Assembly (NCBI GenBank): GCA_964540815.1
Contig: CAZIOH010000050.1
Coordinates: forward strand, 1 to 45,714
Reading direction: 5' to 3'
Length of the DNA stretch: 45,714 nucleotides
DNA from: CAZIOH01 sp964540815
GTDB taxonomy: Bacteria > Myxococcota_A > Polyangia > Fen-1088
The notes below the pieces were generated by a model. That model saw only the letters and a list, made by a program, of their open reading frames with translations. It was not told the DNA's origin and searched no databases. Below are positions 25,556 through 33,571 of this stretch, one piece after another. The translations under genes were made by a program, and so were the position numbers. Each line of letters begins with the position of its first letter. Position 1 is the stretch's first letter.

Positions 25556-26332
25556 ATGGACCCCACGCGGCTGAAGGAGCTGCTCGTCGAAGTCGGCGCC
25601 GGGCGCACCGGGGTGGAGCAAGCCCTGCAAGAGCTGCGGGAACTTCCCTTTCGCGATCTCGGTTTCGCGCGCGCCGACACCCACCGGCACCTGCGCACGG
25701 GTTTCCCCGAGGTGGTGTTCGGGCAGGGCAAGAGCGCGGCCCAGATCGCGAGCCTGCTGGTCGAGCTCGGGCGGGGTGGCTCGACCGTGCTCGCGACGCG
25801 CGTCGCCGCGGACACCGCCTCGGAGGTCATCCGCGAGGTGGCCGCCGTCATCGGCGCGGAGCGGGTGCGGTACCTGCCCGTCCCGCGCCTGCTGGTGGCC
25901 GGGGTCGTCCCGAGCGCCGATCCGGCCCGCGGGACCATCGCGGTGCTGAGCGCCGGAACCTCGGACATCCCGGTGGCCGAGGAGGCAGCGGTGACGGCGG
26001 AGCTGGCGGGGAACCATGTGGAGCGCATCTTCGACGTCGGGGTGGCTGGCATCCACCGCCTGGTCGCCGAGCGGGCTGCGATCGAACGGGCCGGGCTCAT
26101 CATCGTGGTGGCGGGCATGGAGGGCGCCTTGCCGAGCGTGGTGGCCGGGCTGTTCGCCAAGCCGGTCATCGCGGTCCCCACCAGCGTGGGGTACGGCGCG
26201 AGCCTGGGCGGTGTGGCCGCCCTGCTGTCCATGCTCAACTCGTGCGCCGCGGGGGTCGCGGTGGTCAACATCGACAACGGCTTCGGCGCCGGGCAGATGG
26301 CGGCGATGCTCAACCGGAAGCACATGCCTTAG
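25556..26332 (+). CDS. larB: Nickel pincer cofactor biosynthesis protein LarB
   Basis: 258-residue PurE-like enzyme that carboxylates and hydrolyses nicotinic acid adenine dinucleotide to give pyridinium-3,5-biscarboxylic acid mononucleotide, the first step of the lactate-racemase nickel cofactor pathway. Visible features are LRELPFRDLGFARADTHR, FPEVVFGQGKS, the AIR-carboxylase signature SAGTSDIPVAEEA, IFDVGVAGIHRL, VAGMEGALPSVVAGL and VPTSVGYGASLGG. Its length is normal. It starts with ATG 25556 and is followed after 9 bp by larC, so they are cotranscribed. larE and larA are not in the window. Confidence 0.96.
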   Translation: MDPTRLKELLVEVGAGRTGVEQALQELRELPFRDLGFARADTHRHLRTGFPEVVFGQGKSAAQIASLLVELGRGGSTVLATRVAADTASEVIREVAAVIGAERVRYLPVPRLLVAGVVPSADPARGTIAVLSAGTSDIPVAEEAAVTAELAGNHVERIFDVGVAGIHRLVAERAAIERAGLIIVVAGMEGALPSVVAGLFAKPVIAVPTSVGYGASLGGVAALLSMLNSCAAGVAVVNIDNGFGAGQMAAMLNRKHMP

Positions 26333-26341
26333 CGCGGGCCC

Positions 26342-27931
26342 ATGGCGAGCTTGCGTGGACAGCATCTGCACTTCGAGCCCACCTCCGGGATCGCCGGTGA
26401 CATGGCGGTGGCCGCTCTCGTGGATCTCGGGGTTCCGCCGGGGATTGTCGGCGACGCCGTCGGGGCGATGGGCGTGCCTGGATTGCGGGTCACGTTCGAG
26501 GCGCGACGGCGCGGGGCGTACGTGGGCAAGGGGTTCGTGGTCCACACGCCGCCGACCGGACGCCTCGCCGCCGGTGGGTCGAGAGCCCGTGGGCTCGGGC
26601 GGACGACCGGGGCCGAGCTCCCGCCCGCGAGCCAGCGGCATCATCACAGTCACGATCACGACCACGGTCACCATCACGACCACGACCACGACGACGACCA
26701 CGGTCACCATCATGACCACGGGCCTAGGCCTTCGGCCCCGTCCGCCCGCGGCGATGGGCCCGTGAGCGCCCACGCGGACGATCACGCCCGCCCGCACGCC
26801 CGCCCGCACGCCCACCCGCACGCCCGCCCCCGTGGTCCCCGAGAGCCCCACGCGCACCGCGACTATGCGGAGATCCGTCGGCTCCTGCGCCGCGCCAAGC
26901 TCGACGCCGACGCCCGGGCCCTCGCGGAGGAGGTGTTCGCGCGCCTCGCCAGGGTCGAGGCCGCGCTGCACGGCACGCCGGTCGATCGGGTCGCCTTCCA
27001 CGAGGTGGGGGCATTCGATTCCATCGCCGACATCGTGGGGGCGGCGGCGGCGATCGCCTGGCTGTCCCCGGCCTCGATCGGCGCCTCGTATCCGGTGGTC
27101 GGGACCGGGATCGTCCGGACCGCGCATGGCCCGGTTCCCGTCCCGGCGCCGGCCACGGCGGAGCTGTTGCGCGGGATACCCATGCTCTCAGAGGGGAGTG
27201 GGGAGCTCACCACTCCGACCGGGGCCGCGCTGCTGGCGTGCCTGGCGGACACCTTCGGCCCTCCACCGCCCATGACCCTCCTGGCGATCGGCTATGGGGC
27301 CGGCACGCGCGAGCTCGCCGATCGGGCCAACGTGCTGCGCGTGCTCCTCGGGCGTCCCATCGGGCAGCCGGCGGCGGCCGCGGCCGAGCGGGCGGTCCTG
27401 CTCCAGAGCAACATCGACGACATGAGCCCGCAGCTCGTGGCGGCGCTGATGGACGCGCTCTTCGCGGCCGGCGCGCTCGACGTGTGGTCGGCCGCCATCA
27501 CCATGAAGAAGGGTCGGGCGGCCCAGGAGGTGTCGGCCCTGGTCGAGGATTCCCGGCTGGACGAGGTGCGCCAGGCCTTCTTCCTGAACTCGACCACCCT
27601 CGGGATTCGGGTGGTGCCGGTGGCGCGCGCCACCCTCGCGCGCGCGATGACCTCGGTGCCCACCAGCTGTGGTCCCGTCGGTATCAAGGTCTCCGCCTGG
27701 GAGGGACTGCCGCTGGGGGCCCAGCCCGAGTTCGACGACTGCCGGCGTGCGGCCGCGCGGGCCGGCGTGCCCGTGAAGCGGGTCTGGACCGAAGCCCTGG
27801 CGGCCGCCGCGTCGCTCGTCCCGATCGCCACCGGGCGGCCGACCATCGCCCCCGCCGGGCGGCAGACCACCAAGCCGGTGCGGCGTGGGCCACCTCGGCC
27901 ACCCGGGGCGAAACGGAAGGGCGCACGGTGA
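26342..27931 (+). CDS. larC: Nickel insertion protein LarC with His-rich insertion
   Basis: 529-residue CTP-dependent enzyme that inserts nickel into the pincer nucleotide made by LarB and LarE. The start HFEPTSGIAGDMAVAALVDLG, the FHEVGAFDSIADIVGAAAA region and the C-terminal QSNIDDMSPQL, ITMKKGRAAQEVSALVE and FFLNSTTLGIRVVPV are family-typical. Residues about 100-128 are almost only His and Asp, followed to about 175 by Arg/His/Pro repeats, an insertion that probably binds or stores nickel. The DNA of the second part shows 12-bp repeats (about 26787-26832). It is a single intact frame, unlike the frameshifted larC1/larC2 of Lactiplantibacillus. Its stop overlaps the next start by four bases (GTGA). 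Confidence 0.96.
   Translation: MASLRGQHLHFEPTSGIAGDMAVAALVDLGVPPGIVGDAVGAMGVPGLRVTFEARRRGAYVGKGFVVHTPPTGRLAAGGSRARGLGRTTGAELPPASQRHHHSHDHDHGHHHDHDHDDDHGHHHDHGPRPSAPSARGDGPVSAHADDHARPHARPHAHPHARPRGPREPHAHRDYAEIRRLLRRAKLDADARALAEEVFARLARVEAALHGTPVDRVAFHEVGAFDSIADIVGAAAAIAWLSPASIGASYPVVGTGIVRTAHGPVPVPAPATAELLRGIPMLSEGSGELTTPTGAALLACLADTFGPPPPMTLLAIGYGAGTRELADRANVLRVLLGRPIGQPAAAAAERAVLLQSNIDDMSPQLVAALMDALFAAGALDVWSAAITMKKGRAAQEVSALVEDSRLDEVRQAFFLNSTTLGIRVVPVARATLARAMTSVPTSCGPVGIKVSAWEGLPLGAQPEFDDCRRAAARAGVPVKRVWTEALAAAASLVPIATGRPTIAPAGRQTTKPVRRGPPRPPGAKRKGAR
26637..26832 (+). repeat. Low-complexity CAC/GAC and 12-bp repeats within larC
   Basis: The first part (26637-26722) alternates His and Asp codons. 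The second (26787-26832) is four imperfect 12-bp units coding ARPH/AHPH. Both are in frame and presumably extend a metal-binding insertion. Confidence 0.75.
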
Positions 27932-29643
27932 CGCCGCGGAGCGCGCGCCGTGTCCTCGGCGAGGGCCTCACCAGGGCGGCGGAGGCCCTCGCCCTCGGGA
28001 CCGACGACGCGCACGTGCGCCACGTGGCTCGGCACCTCACCCACGCGTTCGATGCCTCGTCGGTGGTCATCCTCGCGGTGCTGGGTGAAGGCGATCCGCC
28101 CCACCTGGTGGCGGACAGCCACGACGATCGAACCGAAGGGGAGCTCGCGGCCCTGCTCGGCTCGACCGCGGTGCGTGAGTGCATCGCCACCGGCGACGTG
28201 GTGGTGGGTGCGGAGAAGCTCGGGCCCGTCGGGCTGCACGGCCACGCCCTGCCATCGTCCGCGCCCGACAGCCCCGGCGCGGTGGCGCCGACGTCCGCTG
28301 GAGGCTCGATCGGTCCGGCCGATGACGATCCCGCCGCCCCGGGGGGACGCGCGGCGATCGGGACCTGGGTGGTCTTTCCCATCCTGGTGCACGGCAGGCC
28401 CCGGGGCGCGGTGGTGGCCTGCTTCAACCTGCTGCCGGCCGACGAGGAGGATCTGGTGTTCGAGATCGGTCGGGCCGCGGCGGCGTTGCTGGCCGTCGTG
28501 CTCCCGGCTGCCCGGGTCATCGAGCCGGTGCATGAACGCACGAGACGCATCACGCTCACCGATCTCCACCGGGAGCGGCGGGTGCGGGCCATCGAGCGCT
28601 ACCGGGCCTTCATCGACAGCGCCTCGGACGGGATCGTGGTGCTGGATCCGGCCGGGGTGATCCTCTACATGAACCGGGCGGCCGAGCAGGTGACCGGGTA
28701 CGCGCGCGACGGGATGATCGGGCGGCGGCTGGCCGAGATGGTTCCGGCCTCGGAGCGAGCGTCGCTCGAGCGCCAGATCGCGCTGGCGACCGACTCGAAG
28801 CCGGTCGAGAACTTCGACCTGGCGCTGAACACGACCTCCGAGGAGCCCTTGACGGTGTCCGTGGCGTCGATCGGCATCCTCGGCGACCACGGCGCCGCCA
28901 TCTTCGCCTTCCGGGACGTGACGGTCACGCGGGCCCTCGAGCGCGAGCTGCGACGGACCACCGATTTCCTCGAGCGGATCTTGAACTCGGCGGTCGACGG
29001 GATCATCGCCGCCGACCTGCGCGGCACCGTGCTGCTCTTCAACCACAGCGCCGAGCGAATCTGCGGCTACCGGGCCACCGACGTGATCGGGAAGATGTCG
29101 GTCAAGCAGCTGTATCCGCCTGGCGTGGCCCAGGAGATCATGCGCTTGCTCCGGCAGTCGAACCCGGAGCGAGGTGGGCGGCTCGAGCCGGTCCGGCGGG
29201 ATCTGCAGTCGGTGACCGGGGAGCGCATCCCGGTGTCGATCTCCGCGGCGCTGGTGGTGGACGACGGGGGCCGCGAGATCGCGACGGTCGGGATCTTCTC
29301 CGATCTGCGCGAGCGGCTGCGCATGGAGGAGCGCCTGGCCAGCGCCCAGGAGAAGCTGGCCATCTCCGAGAAGCAGGTGGTGGCCATCGAGCTGGCGGGC
29401 GCGGCCGCGCACGAGCTCAACCAGCCGCTGACCTCGGTGATGGGTTACGCGCAGATGATGCTGCGGAAGCTCGAGACCGAGAGCCCGCACCACCGGCTGG
29501 TGGAGACCATCCTGGCCGAGTCGGAGCGCATGGCGGCCATCGTGCGGCAGCTCGGCAGCCTCACCCGCTACGAGACCAAGACCTACGTGGGCGGCGCGCA
29601 GATCATCGATCTCGACCGCTCCGCCCCCAAAAAGCCCGACTGA
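27928..29643 (+). CDS. PAS-PAS-HisKA signalling protein lacking the HATPase domain
   Basis: 571 residues, no membrane segment. Residues 1-200 resemble a GAF-like sensor (ASSVVILAVLGEG, GTWVVFPILVHGRPRGAVVACF). PAS1 (about 225-335) starts YRAFIDSASDGIVVLD, and PAS2 (about 345-460) starts LERILNSAVDGIIAADLRG. The HisKA/DHp helix carries phospho-acceptor His495 in AAAHELNQPLTSVMGYAQ. The protein then ends 76 residues later with TRYETKTYVGGAQIIDLD; no N, G1 or G2 ATP-binding box exists in this frame or in the 40 bp before the next gene. It is therefore a complete gene rather than a sequencing break. GTG 27928 overlaps the larC stop, implying coupled translation. It could accept phosphate from another kinase or act by binding. 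Function in lar regulation is inferred from position only. Confidence 0.9.
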   Translation: MTPRSARRVLGEGLTRAAEALALGTDDAHVRHVARHLTHAFDASSVVILAVLGEGDPPHLVADSHDDRTEGELAALLGSTAVRECIATGDVVVGAEKLGPVGLHGHALPSSAPDSPGAVAPTSAGGSIGPADDDPAAPGGRAAIGTWVVFPILVHGRPRGAVVACFNLLPADEEDLVFEIGRAAAALLAVVLPAARVIEPVHERTRRITLTDLHRERRVRAIERYRAFIDSASDGIVVLDPAGVILYMNRAAEQVTGYARDGMIGRRLAEMVPASERASLERQIALATDSKPVENFDLALNTTSEEPLTVSVASIGILGDHGAAIFAFRDVTVTRALERELRRTTDFLERILNSAVDGIIAADLRGTVLLFNHSAERICGYRATDVIGKMSVKQLYPPGVAQEIMRLLRQSNPERGGRLEPVRRDLQSVTGERIPVSISAALVVDDGGREIATVGIFSDLRERLRMEERLASAQEKLAISEKQVVAIELAGAAAHELNQPLTSVMGYAQMMLRKLETESPHHRLVETILAESERMAAIVRQLGSLTRYETKTYVGGAQIIDLDRSAPKKPD

Positions 29644-29725
29644 AGCCCGACTGAAAGGCTGAAACGGCACGGGGGCGACGACTGTGCTAGGACCGACGAC
29701 CGTCCGCGAGGTAGAGATCGAGCGC

Positions 29726-30058
29726 ATGAAACCCGAGCAGATGACCGAGGTCCTGGAACAAGCCGCGCACCAGCTCGGAATCAAGGTGCGTTACGAGACG
29801 CTGACCGGCGAGACCGTGGGGGCCGGTGGCCTCTGCAAGATTCGCGGAGAGTGGGCGGTGATCATCGATCGGCGCGCCAATCCCTCGGATCGTGCCGCGT
29901 TGCTGGTGGAGTCGCTCGCGGCCTTCGATACGGACCAGGTCTTCCTGCCCCCCGAGCTCCGGGAAGCCGTGGTGCAGCGCCGGTCGGCCCGTGCGCCGCG
30001 AGCTCCCGACCCGGTCGCTTCCGAGACGAACGCTTCCGATCCCAGCAAGCCAGAGTGA
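29726..30058 (+). CDS. Small conserved-looking hypothetical protein
   Basis: 110 residues. Residues 1-80 are a compact alpha/beta sequence: MKPEQMTEVLEQAAHQLGIKV, RYETLTGETVGAGGLCKIRGEWAVIIDRRANPSDRAALLVESLAAFD, VFLPPELREAV. The GGLCxxxGxWxVIIDRR core is seen in small bacterial proteins of unknown function. The tail is disordered (Pro/Ala/Ser). ATG 29726 has a GAGGTAGAG site. It lies 82 bp after the PAS-HisKA gene and probably ends the larBC operon. Confidence 0.75.
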   Translation: MKPEQMTEVLEQAAHQLGIKVRYETLTGETVGAGGLCKIRGEWAVIIDRRANPSDRAALLVESLAAFDTDQVFLPPELREAVVQRRSARAPRAPDPVASETNASDPSKPE

Positions 30059-30088
30059 CGCGTCGGCAACCGGGCCGGTCCGGGCCCA

Positions 30089-30171
30089 CGCCTCGTCCCT
30101 CGCCGTCCTCGTCCCCCGATCCGGCTCGACCCGAGCAGTACGGAGACGAGCAAGAGTAAGCGGACGAGGCG
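30089..30171. repeat. Intergenic inverted repeat of GACGAG-type units
   Basis: CGCCTCGTCC (30089-30098) and GGACGAGGCG (30162-30171) are perfect 10-bp arms, with nested CTCGTC/GACGAG pairing inside (30108-30113, 30145-30150). It lies between convergent genes (stops at 30058 and 30215) and is related in sequence to the hairpin at 2733-2825. Confidence 0.6.
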
Positions 30172-30214
30172 TAGCGGCCAAGCCAAACGCCGCATCAGAA
30201 ACCACGCGCGTTCT

Positions 30215-30607
30215 CTAGCGGAGCTGACGCAGGGCCTCCGCGAGCTGGGGATCGCTCTCGAGGGCATCGCGCAACGCCGACCGGACCTGGTCGCGCAGCG
30301 CGACCGACGCGTTCGGATCGAGCTGGCGTTCGAGCACCCGTTCGAGCACGCGCTCGGCGGCGCTCTCGGGGCTGAGGCCCCCCGCGCTCACGTCCGCCGC
30401 CAGGTCCGCGACCCCGGGCCCGGCCGTCGCCTGCGCGGGCCGCGCGCCCTCCGCGCCAGCCCCCGCCAGCCGCTCCGCGAACGCCGGTCCGGAAGCCCCT
30501 TCGGGACCTCCGGCGCCTTCCGCCGCTCCGGTCCCGGAGATGGGCTCCGCGCCCTCGATGCCCGCGGCTTCCGGCACCGGCCCGGACGTCGGACCTGTGA
30601 TCTTCAT
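30215..30607 (-). CDS. Small hypothetical protein with helical C terminus
   Basis: 130 residues, not recognised. The first 65 residues are Gly/Ala/Pro/Glu-rich and probably disordered. Residues about 80-130 form an amphipathic helical region (AAERVLERVLERQLDPNAS, RDQVRSALRDALESDPQLAEALRQL). ATG 30607 is preceded by GGGAG; a GTG two codons earlier is also possible. It is soluble with no signal peptide. Coding bias looks real, but no function is suggested. Confidence 0.65.
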   Translation of the reverse strand: MKITGPTSGPVPEAAGIEGAEPISGTGAAEGAGGPEGASGPAFAERLAGAGAEGARPAQATAGPGVADLAADVSAGGLSPESAAERVLERVLERQLDPNASVALRDQVRSALRDALESDPQLAEALRQLR

Positions 30608-30902
30608 CGACACGACTCCCGAAAACCTACCACAGAGGGTTCAGCCAGTGGCATGCCCCACTTATCGCGCGGGCTTCCCGCTGGTTGCTCACAAACCAGG
30701 TCCCCGGAGCTTGGGCCAAGACATCCGACCCGACCCCTTCACGGGGCGAGGGAGATCTTTTCGTCGAAGCGCCAGCGCGAGCGAAGCGAGCGAGTCTTTC
30801 ACCGAAAGTCGCGGCTTCGCCGCGCCGGCTCACCGCAGCAAGCTCCGAGGGGGGCACGTGGGAGGGCCCCCTTCACCGCCCCCCGCGAGCGCCGGAGGCG
30901 CG
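30608..30902. other. Structured 295-nt intergenic region
   Basis: Separates two leftward genes. It contains several potential hairpins, among them CGGCTTCGCCG (about 30814-30824) and a GGGGGG/CCCCCC arm pair near 30850-30872. It also has a GCGAGCGAAGCGAGC string, and CGGGGCGAGGGAGA (30742-30755) resembles the REP-like arms at 39014-39159. It should also hold the promoter of the small gene at 30215-30607. No ORF here is convincing. Confidence 0.4.
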
Positions 30903-32543
30903 TTAGCGCTGGATGAGCACGGCTTGCTTGCGCTCGCCGCCGGAGCCGGTGCTCCGGGCGACCCGGGCCGTCGCCGTTGCGTGCCGCAGGCTCAGAATGT
31001 TGGGCGAGGCGGCCTTGCCGTTGGCCGCCGCGATGGCCCCGTGTCCGTCACGCACCTCGACGTAATACTGTAGGGCCTTTCCCGACACCTGGGACCCCGG
31101 GATGACGGCGGATTGCCATCCCTTCTTCGATGGGCGCAGCTCCAGGGAGTTGTAATGCGTGCTGTTGCCGGTCCGGTAGTAGATCGCCATGTCCTTGGCG
31201 GCGAGGCCGGGCTTGGCCAGGCAGTGCACGAAGACGTCGGTTTCGGGAGCCGCCTCGTCGGGCAGGTCGCAGTGGATCGGCTCGGCGAAGTGCGCGGGCA
31301 CGTCGGGGCCTTCCGCCAGCTTGGCGCGCAGCTGGCGCGCGGCATCCTCCTCGGCCTTGCGCTCCTTCTCACGGGTCTCGGCCGCCTGCTTCTCCGCCAG
31401 CAGCTTCTCCTTGGCCTCCCGCTCACGCTTCTCGCGGGTGCCGGCCTCGGCCAGTTGCTTGTCCCGGTCGGCCCTGTCCTTCTCGAGTTGCACCACCTGC
31501 GCCTTGGTGTCGGCGAGGGCCTTGTCGGTGACGGCCTTGTCGGCGATGAGCTTCTCCTTGGCGGCCCGCTCCTTTCCTTCGCTGTCCTTCAGCGCCGCGA
31601 GATCCTTCTGGAGCTTGTCCTTCTCGGCCGCGGCCGCCTTGTCCCGGTCGGCCTTGTCCTTCTCGAGTTGCAGCACCTGCGCCTTGGTGTCGGCGAGGGC
31701 CTTGTCGCTGGCGGCCTTGTCGGCGATGAGCTTCTCCTTGGCGGCCCGCTCCTTTCCTTCGCTGTCCTTCAGCGCCGCCAGGGCCGCGAGATCCTTCTGC
31801 TGCTTCTCGCGCTCGCTCTGGGCCTGCTTTTCCTTGTCCCTGGCCGCGGCCTCCGCCTTCTTCTTGTCGGCCGCCGCCGCCTTGGTGTCGCCCTTTTCGG
31901 ACTTCTCCGACCTGGCCGCCACCACCGCCGCCTCGGGAGCCTTGTCCTTCGTCGTCCTGGCCTCTGCCGCCTGGTCCGCCGGGCTCGCCGCGGCCACCTT
32001 GGTGGCGGGAGCTGCCGGCGCGGCCGTCGCCGTCGCCGTCGCCGTCTTGGGCGCCAGTGCTCCGGCCGCCGGCGCCGCCGCGGCGGTGGCTTCCTTGCCC
32101 GTGGGCTTGACGTCCACCTTGGCCTCGGCCCTTGCCGTGTCGAACGCCGACTGCACCGACTTGGTGAGCAGGGCCTCGGTCACCTCGATGTCTGGCTTGA
32201 GCTTGAGGGCCTTGACGAAGTAGCCGACCCCGGCCTTGCGATCCTCGATGCCGTCCACGTAGAGGGCACCGAGGTGGACATAGGTTCGAGCCAGCATGGG
32301 GTGCCCCTGGAGGTTGGGGTCCTTCTTGCCGAGGGCCACCGCCTGCAGGAGGCGGGACTTGGCCTTGTCGAAATCGCCGTTGCTGTAGTCCTCGAGCGCG
32401 GAGGCGTTCAGCGTCGTCATCTGCTCGAGCACCGCATCCGAATCGGCGGCCCGGGCGGAGCGCCCAAGCGACACGGATCCCATCCATCCGGCGAGGCAAC
32501 AGAGAAGGAATGAGAGGGGTAGATGCTCAGCACGGAGTTTCAA
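30903..32543 (-). CDS. Exported coiled-coil protein with an N-terminal TPR-like segment
   Basis: 546 residues. A signal peptide (MKLRAEHLPLSFLLCCLAG...) ends at ARA/ADS, so the protein is exported. Residues about 38-125 are TPR-like helices (ASALEDYSNGDFDKAKSRLLQAV, GHPMLARTYVHLGALYVDG). After an Ala/Pro/Thr linker, residues about 230-420 form a highly charged coiled coil of Lys/Glu/Ala with a 60-residue internal repeat. The C-terminal 110 residues are a beta domain (IHCDLPDEAAPETDVFVHC, MAIYYRTGNSTHYNSLELRPSKKGW, ALQYYVEVRDGHG) found in related myxobacterial proteins. TTG 32543 is chosen because a perfect AAGGAGG lies five bases upstream and it gives the signal peptide. A longer frame to 32687 is rejected. 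Confidence 0.85.
   Translation of the reverse strand: MKLRAEHLPLSFLLCCLAGWMGSVSLGRSARAADSDAVLEQMTTLNASALEDYSNGDFDKAKSRLLQAVALGKKDPNLQGHPMLARTYVHLGALYVDGIEDRKAGVGYFVKALKLKPDIEVTEALLTKSVQSAFDTARAEAKVDVKPTGKEATAAAAPAAGALAPKTATATATAAPAAPATKVAAASPADQAAEARTTKDKAPEAAVVAARSEKSEKGDTKAAAADKKKAEAAARDKEKQAQSEREKQQKDLAALAALKDSEGKERAAKEKLIADKAASDKALADTKAQVLQLEKDKADRDKAAAAEKDKLQKDLAALKDSEGKERAAKEKLIADKAVTDKALADTKAQVVQLEKDRADRDKQLAEAGTREKREREAKEKLLAEKQAAETREKERKAEEDAARQLRAKLAEGPDVPAHFAEPIHCDLPDEAAPETDVFVHCLAKPGLAAKDMAIYYRTGNSTHYNSLELRPSKKGWQSAVIPGSQVSGKALQYYVEVRDGHGAIAAANGKAASPNILSLRHATATARVARSTGSGGERKQAVLIQR
31458..31778 (-). repeat. 180-bp direct duplication inside the coiled-coil gene
   Basis: Positions 31458-31598 and 31638-31778 align without gaps over 141 bp with four mismatches, at an exact period of 180 bp (60 codons). 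The copies then diverge by a 9-bp insertion. The similarity is high enough to indicate recent duplication or gene conversion. Confidence 0.9.
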
Positions 32544-32769
32544 GGCTGCCTCCTTGGTCGCGAGTCTCCGAGCGGTCCGCGGCCGGATGCGGCCATGGTC
32601 CTCGGTCAGCAGCGAGTTTGTAACCATCCACCCCCAGAAACCATCAGGAAAACTGGATACGGCCGACCGGTTGCGCCACGAACCCACCGCGGGGCTCCCG
32701 GCGGCCCGGAGCGCCGGCCGAGTCCGCTGCCAGTTTCCGGCCGCCGCCGTCCGGGCGGCGCGGGCGGAC

Positions 32770-32778
32770 TGCTACACT
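32770..32778 (+). promoter_or_regulatory. Extended -10 promoter of the EI24-type gene
   Basis: TGC plus TACACT (32773-32778) is followed by GCCCCCA and then the ATG at 32786, so transcription should start at or one base before the start codon. No Shine-Dalgarno site is present, which implies a leaderless mRNA. It shares TGnTACACTGCCCC with the promoter at 2853. Confidence 0.45.
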
Positions 32779-32785
32779 GCCCCCA

Positions 32786-33571
32786 ATGGGCTTCTTCCGC
32801 GGATTCCTGGCGCCGTTCCGGGCGGCGGGCGTGCTCAGGCGCGAGAGGTTGCTGCACTTCGCAATCGTGCCGGTCCTGCTCAACGTGGCGCTGGCGATCG
32901 GCGCGGCGTGGGCGGCCGCGACCTACTGGAGGCAGGAGCTCGCCATCCACACCGCGAGCTCATCGGGGTCGACGGTCCTCTCGAGCGTGCTCTTCGGCGT
33001 GACCACCGCCCTTGGAGCCATCGTGCTCTTCGTGATCGTCCAGCCGCTGCTCGGCGCGATCTTCAACGATGCCCTCTCGGCGCGCATCGAGAAGCGGGCG
33101 ACGGGGACGGTCCCCGAGGTGCCCTTCGTGGCCTCGGCGTTGCGGGCGACCTGGCACGGCCTCCTCAAGCTCGGCCTCTATGTCCTCGCCCTGCTCGTCG
33201 GGCTGGCGGCGTCGCTCGCCACCGCGGGGATCGGGGGGGTGGTCGGGGTGGCGCTCGGGGTCCTGTTCTTCGCCTATGATGGCTTCGACTACCCGCTCGC
33301 CCGCCGGGGCGCCGGCTTCGGAGCCAAGTGGCGGTACCTGGCGCTACACCCCATGCAGACCATCGGATATGGTCTGGGGGCGACGGTGCTCTATCTGGTC
33401 CCGCTGGCCCTCATCATCGCTCCGCCGCTGATGGCGGCCGGAGCGACCGTGACCTTCCTCGAGACCGAAGAGCGCAAGAAGCAAAAAAGGGAACAGCGCG
33501 CGCTGCGCGCGCAAAGAAAGGGCAAAGGACGAATCGATGAAACGAGTGCACTTCGAGACGGACAAGGGTGA
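32786..33571 (+). CDS. EI24/CysZ-like integral membrane protein
   Basis: 261 residues with about four to six membrane segments: FAIVPVLLNVALAIGAAW (26-43), LFGVTTALGAIVLFVIVQPLLGAIF (about 68-92), a long hydrophobic pair at 126-165 and IGYGLGATVLYLVPLALIIAPPLM (about 195-218). The start MGFFRGFLAPFRAAGVLRR and the FNDALSARIEKRATG loop match the EI24 domain family, which includes CysZ sulfate permease. Without cys genes nearby, sulfate transport is not certain. The C terminus is a basic Arg/Lys-rich tail. The last 35 bp overlap the cyclophilin gene in another frame, so the two are coupled. Confidence 0.85.
   Translation: MGFFRGFLAPFRAAGVLRRERLLHFAIVPVLLNVALAIGAAWAAATYWRQELAIHTASSSGSTVLSSVLFGVTTALGAIVLFVIVQPLLGAIFNDALSARIEKRATGTVPEVPFVASALRATWHGLLKLGLYVLALLVGLAASLATAGIGGVVGVALGVLFFAYDGFDYPLARRGAGFGAKWRYLALHPMQTIGYGLGATVLYLVPLALIIAPPLMAAGATVTFLETEERKKQKREQRALRAQRKGKGRIDETSALRDGQG

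Noticed and set aside
26637..26832. CRISPR-like or minisatellite array
   Set aside because: The repeats are short, in frame and encode a His-rich metal-binding type segment within larC; there are no spacers.
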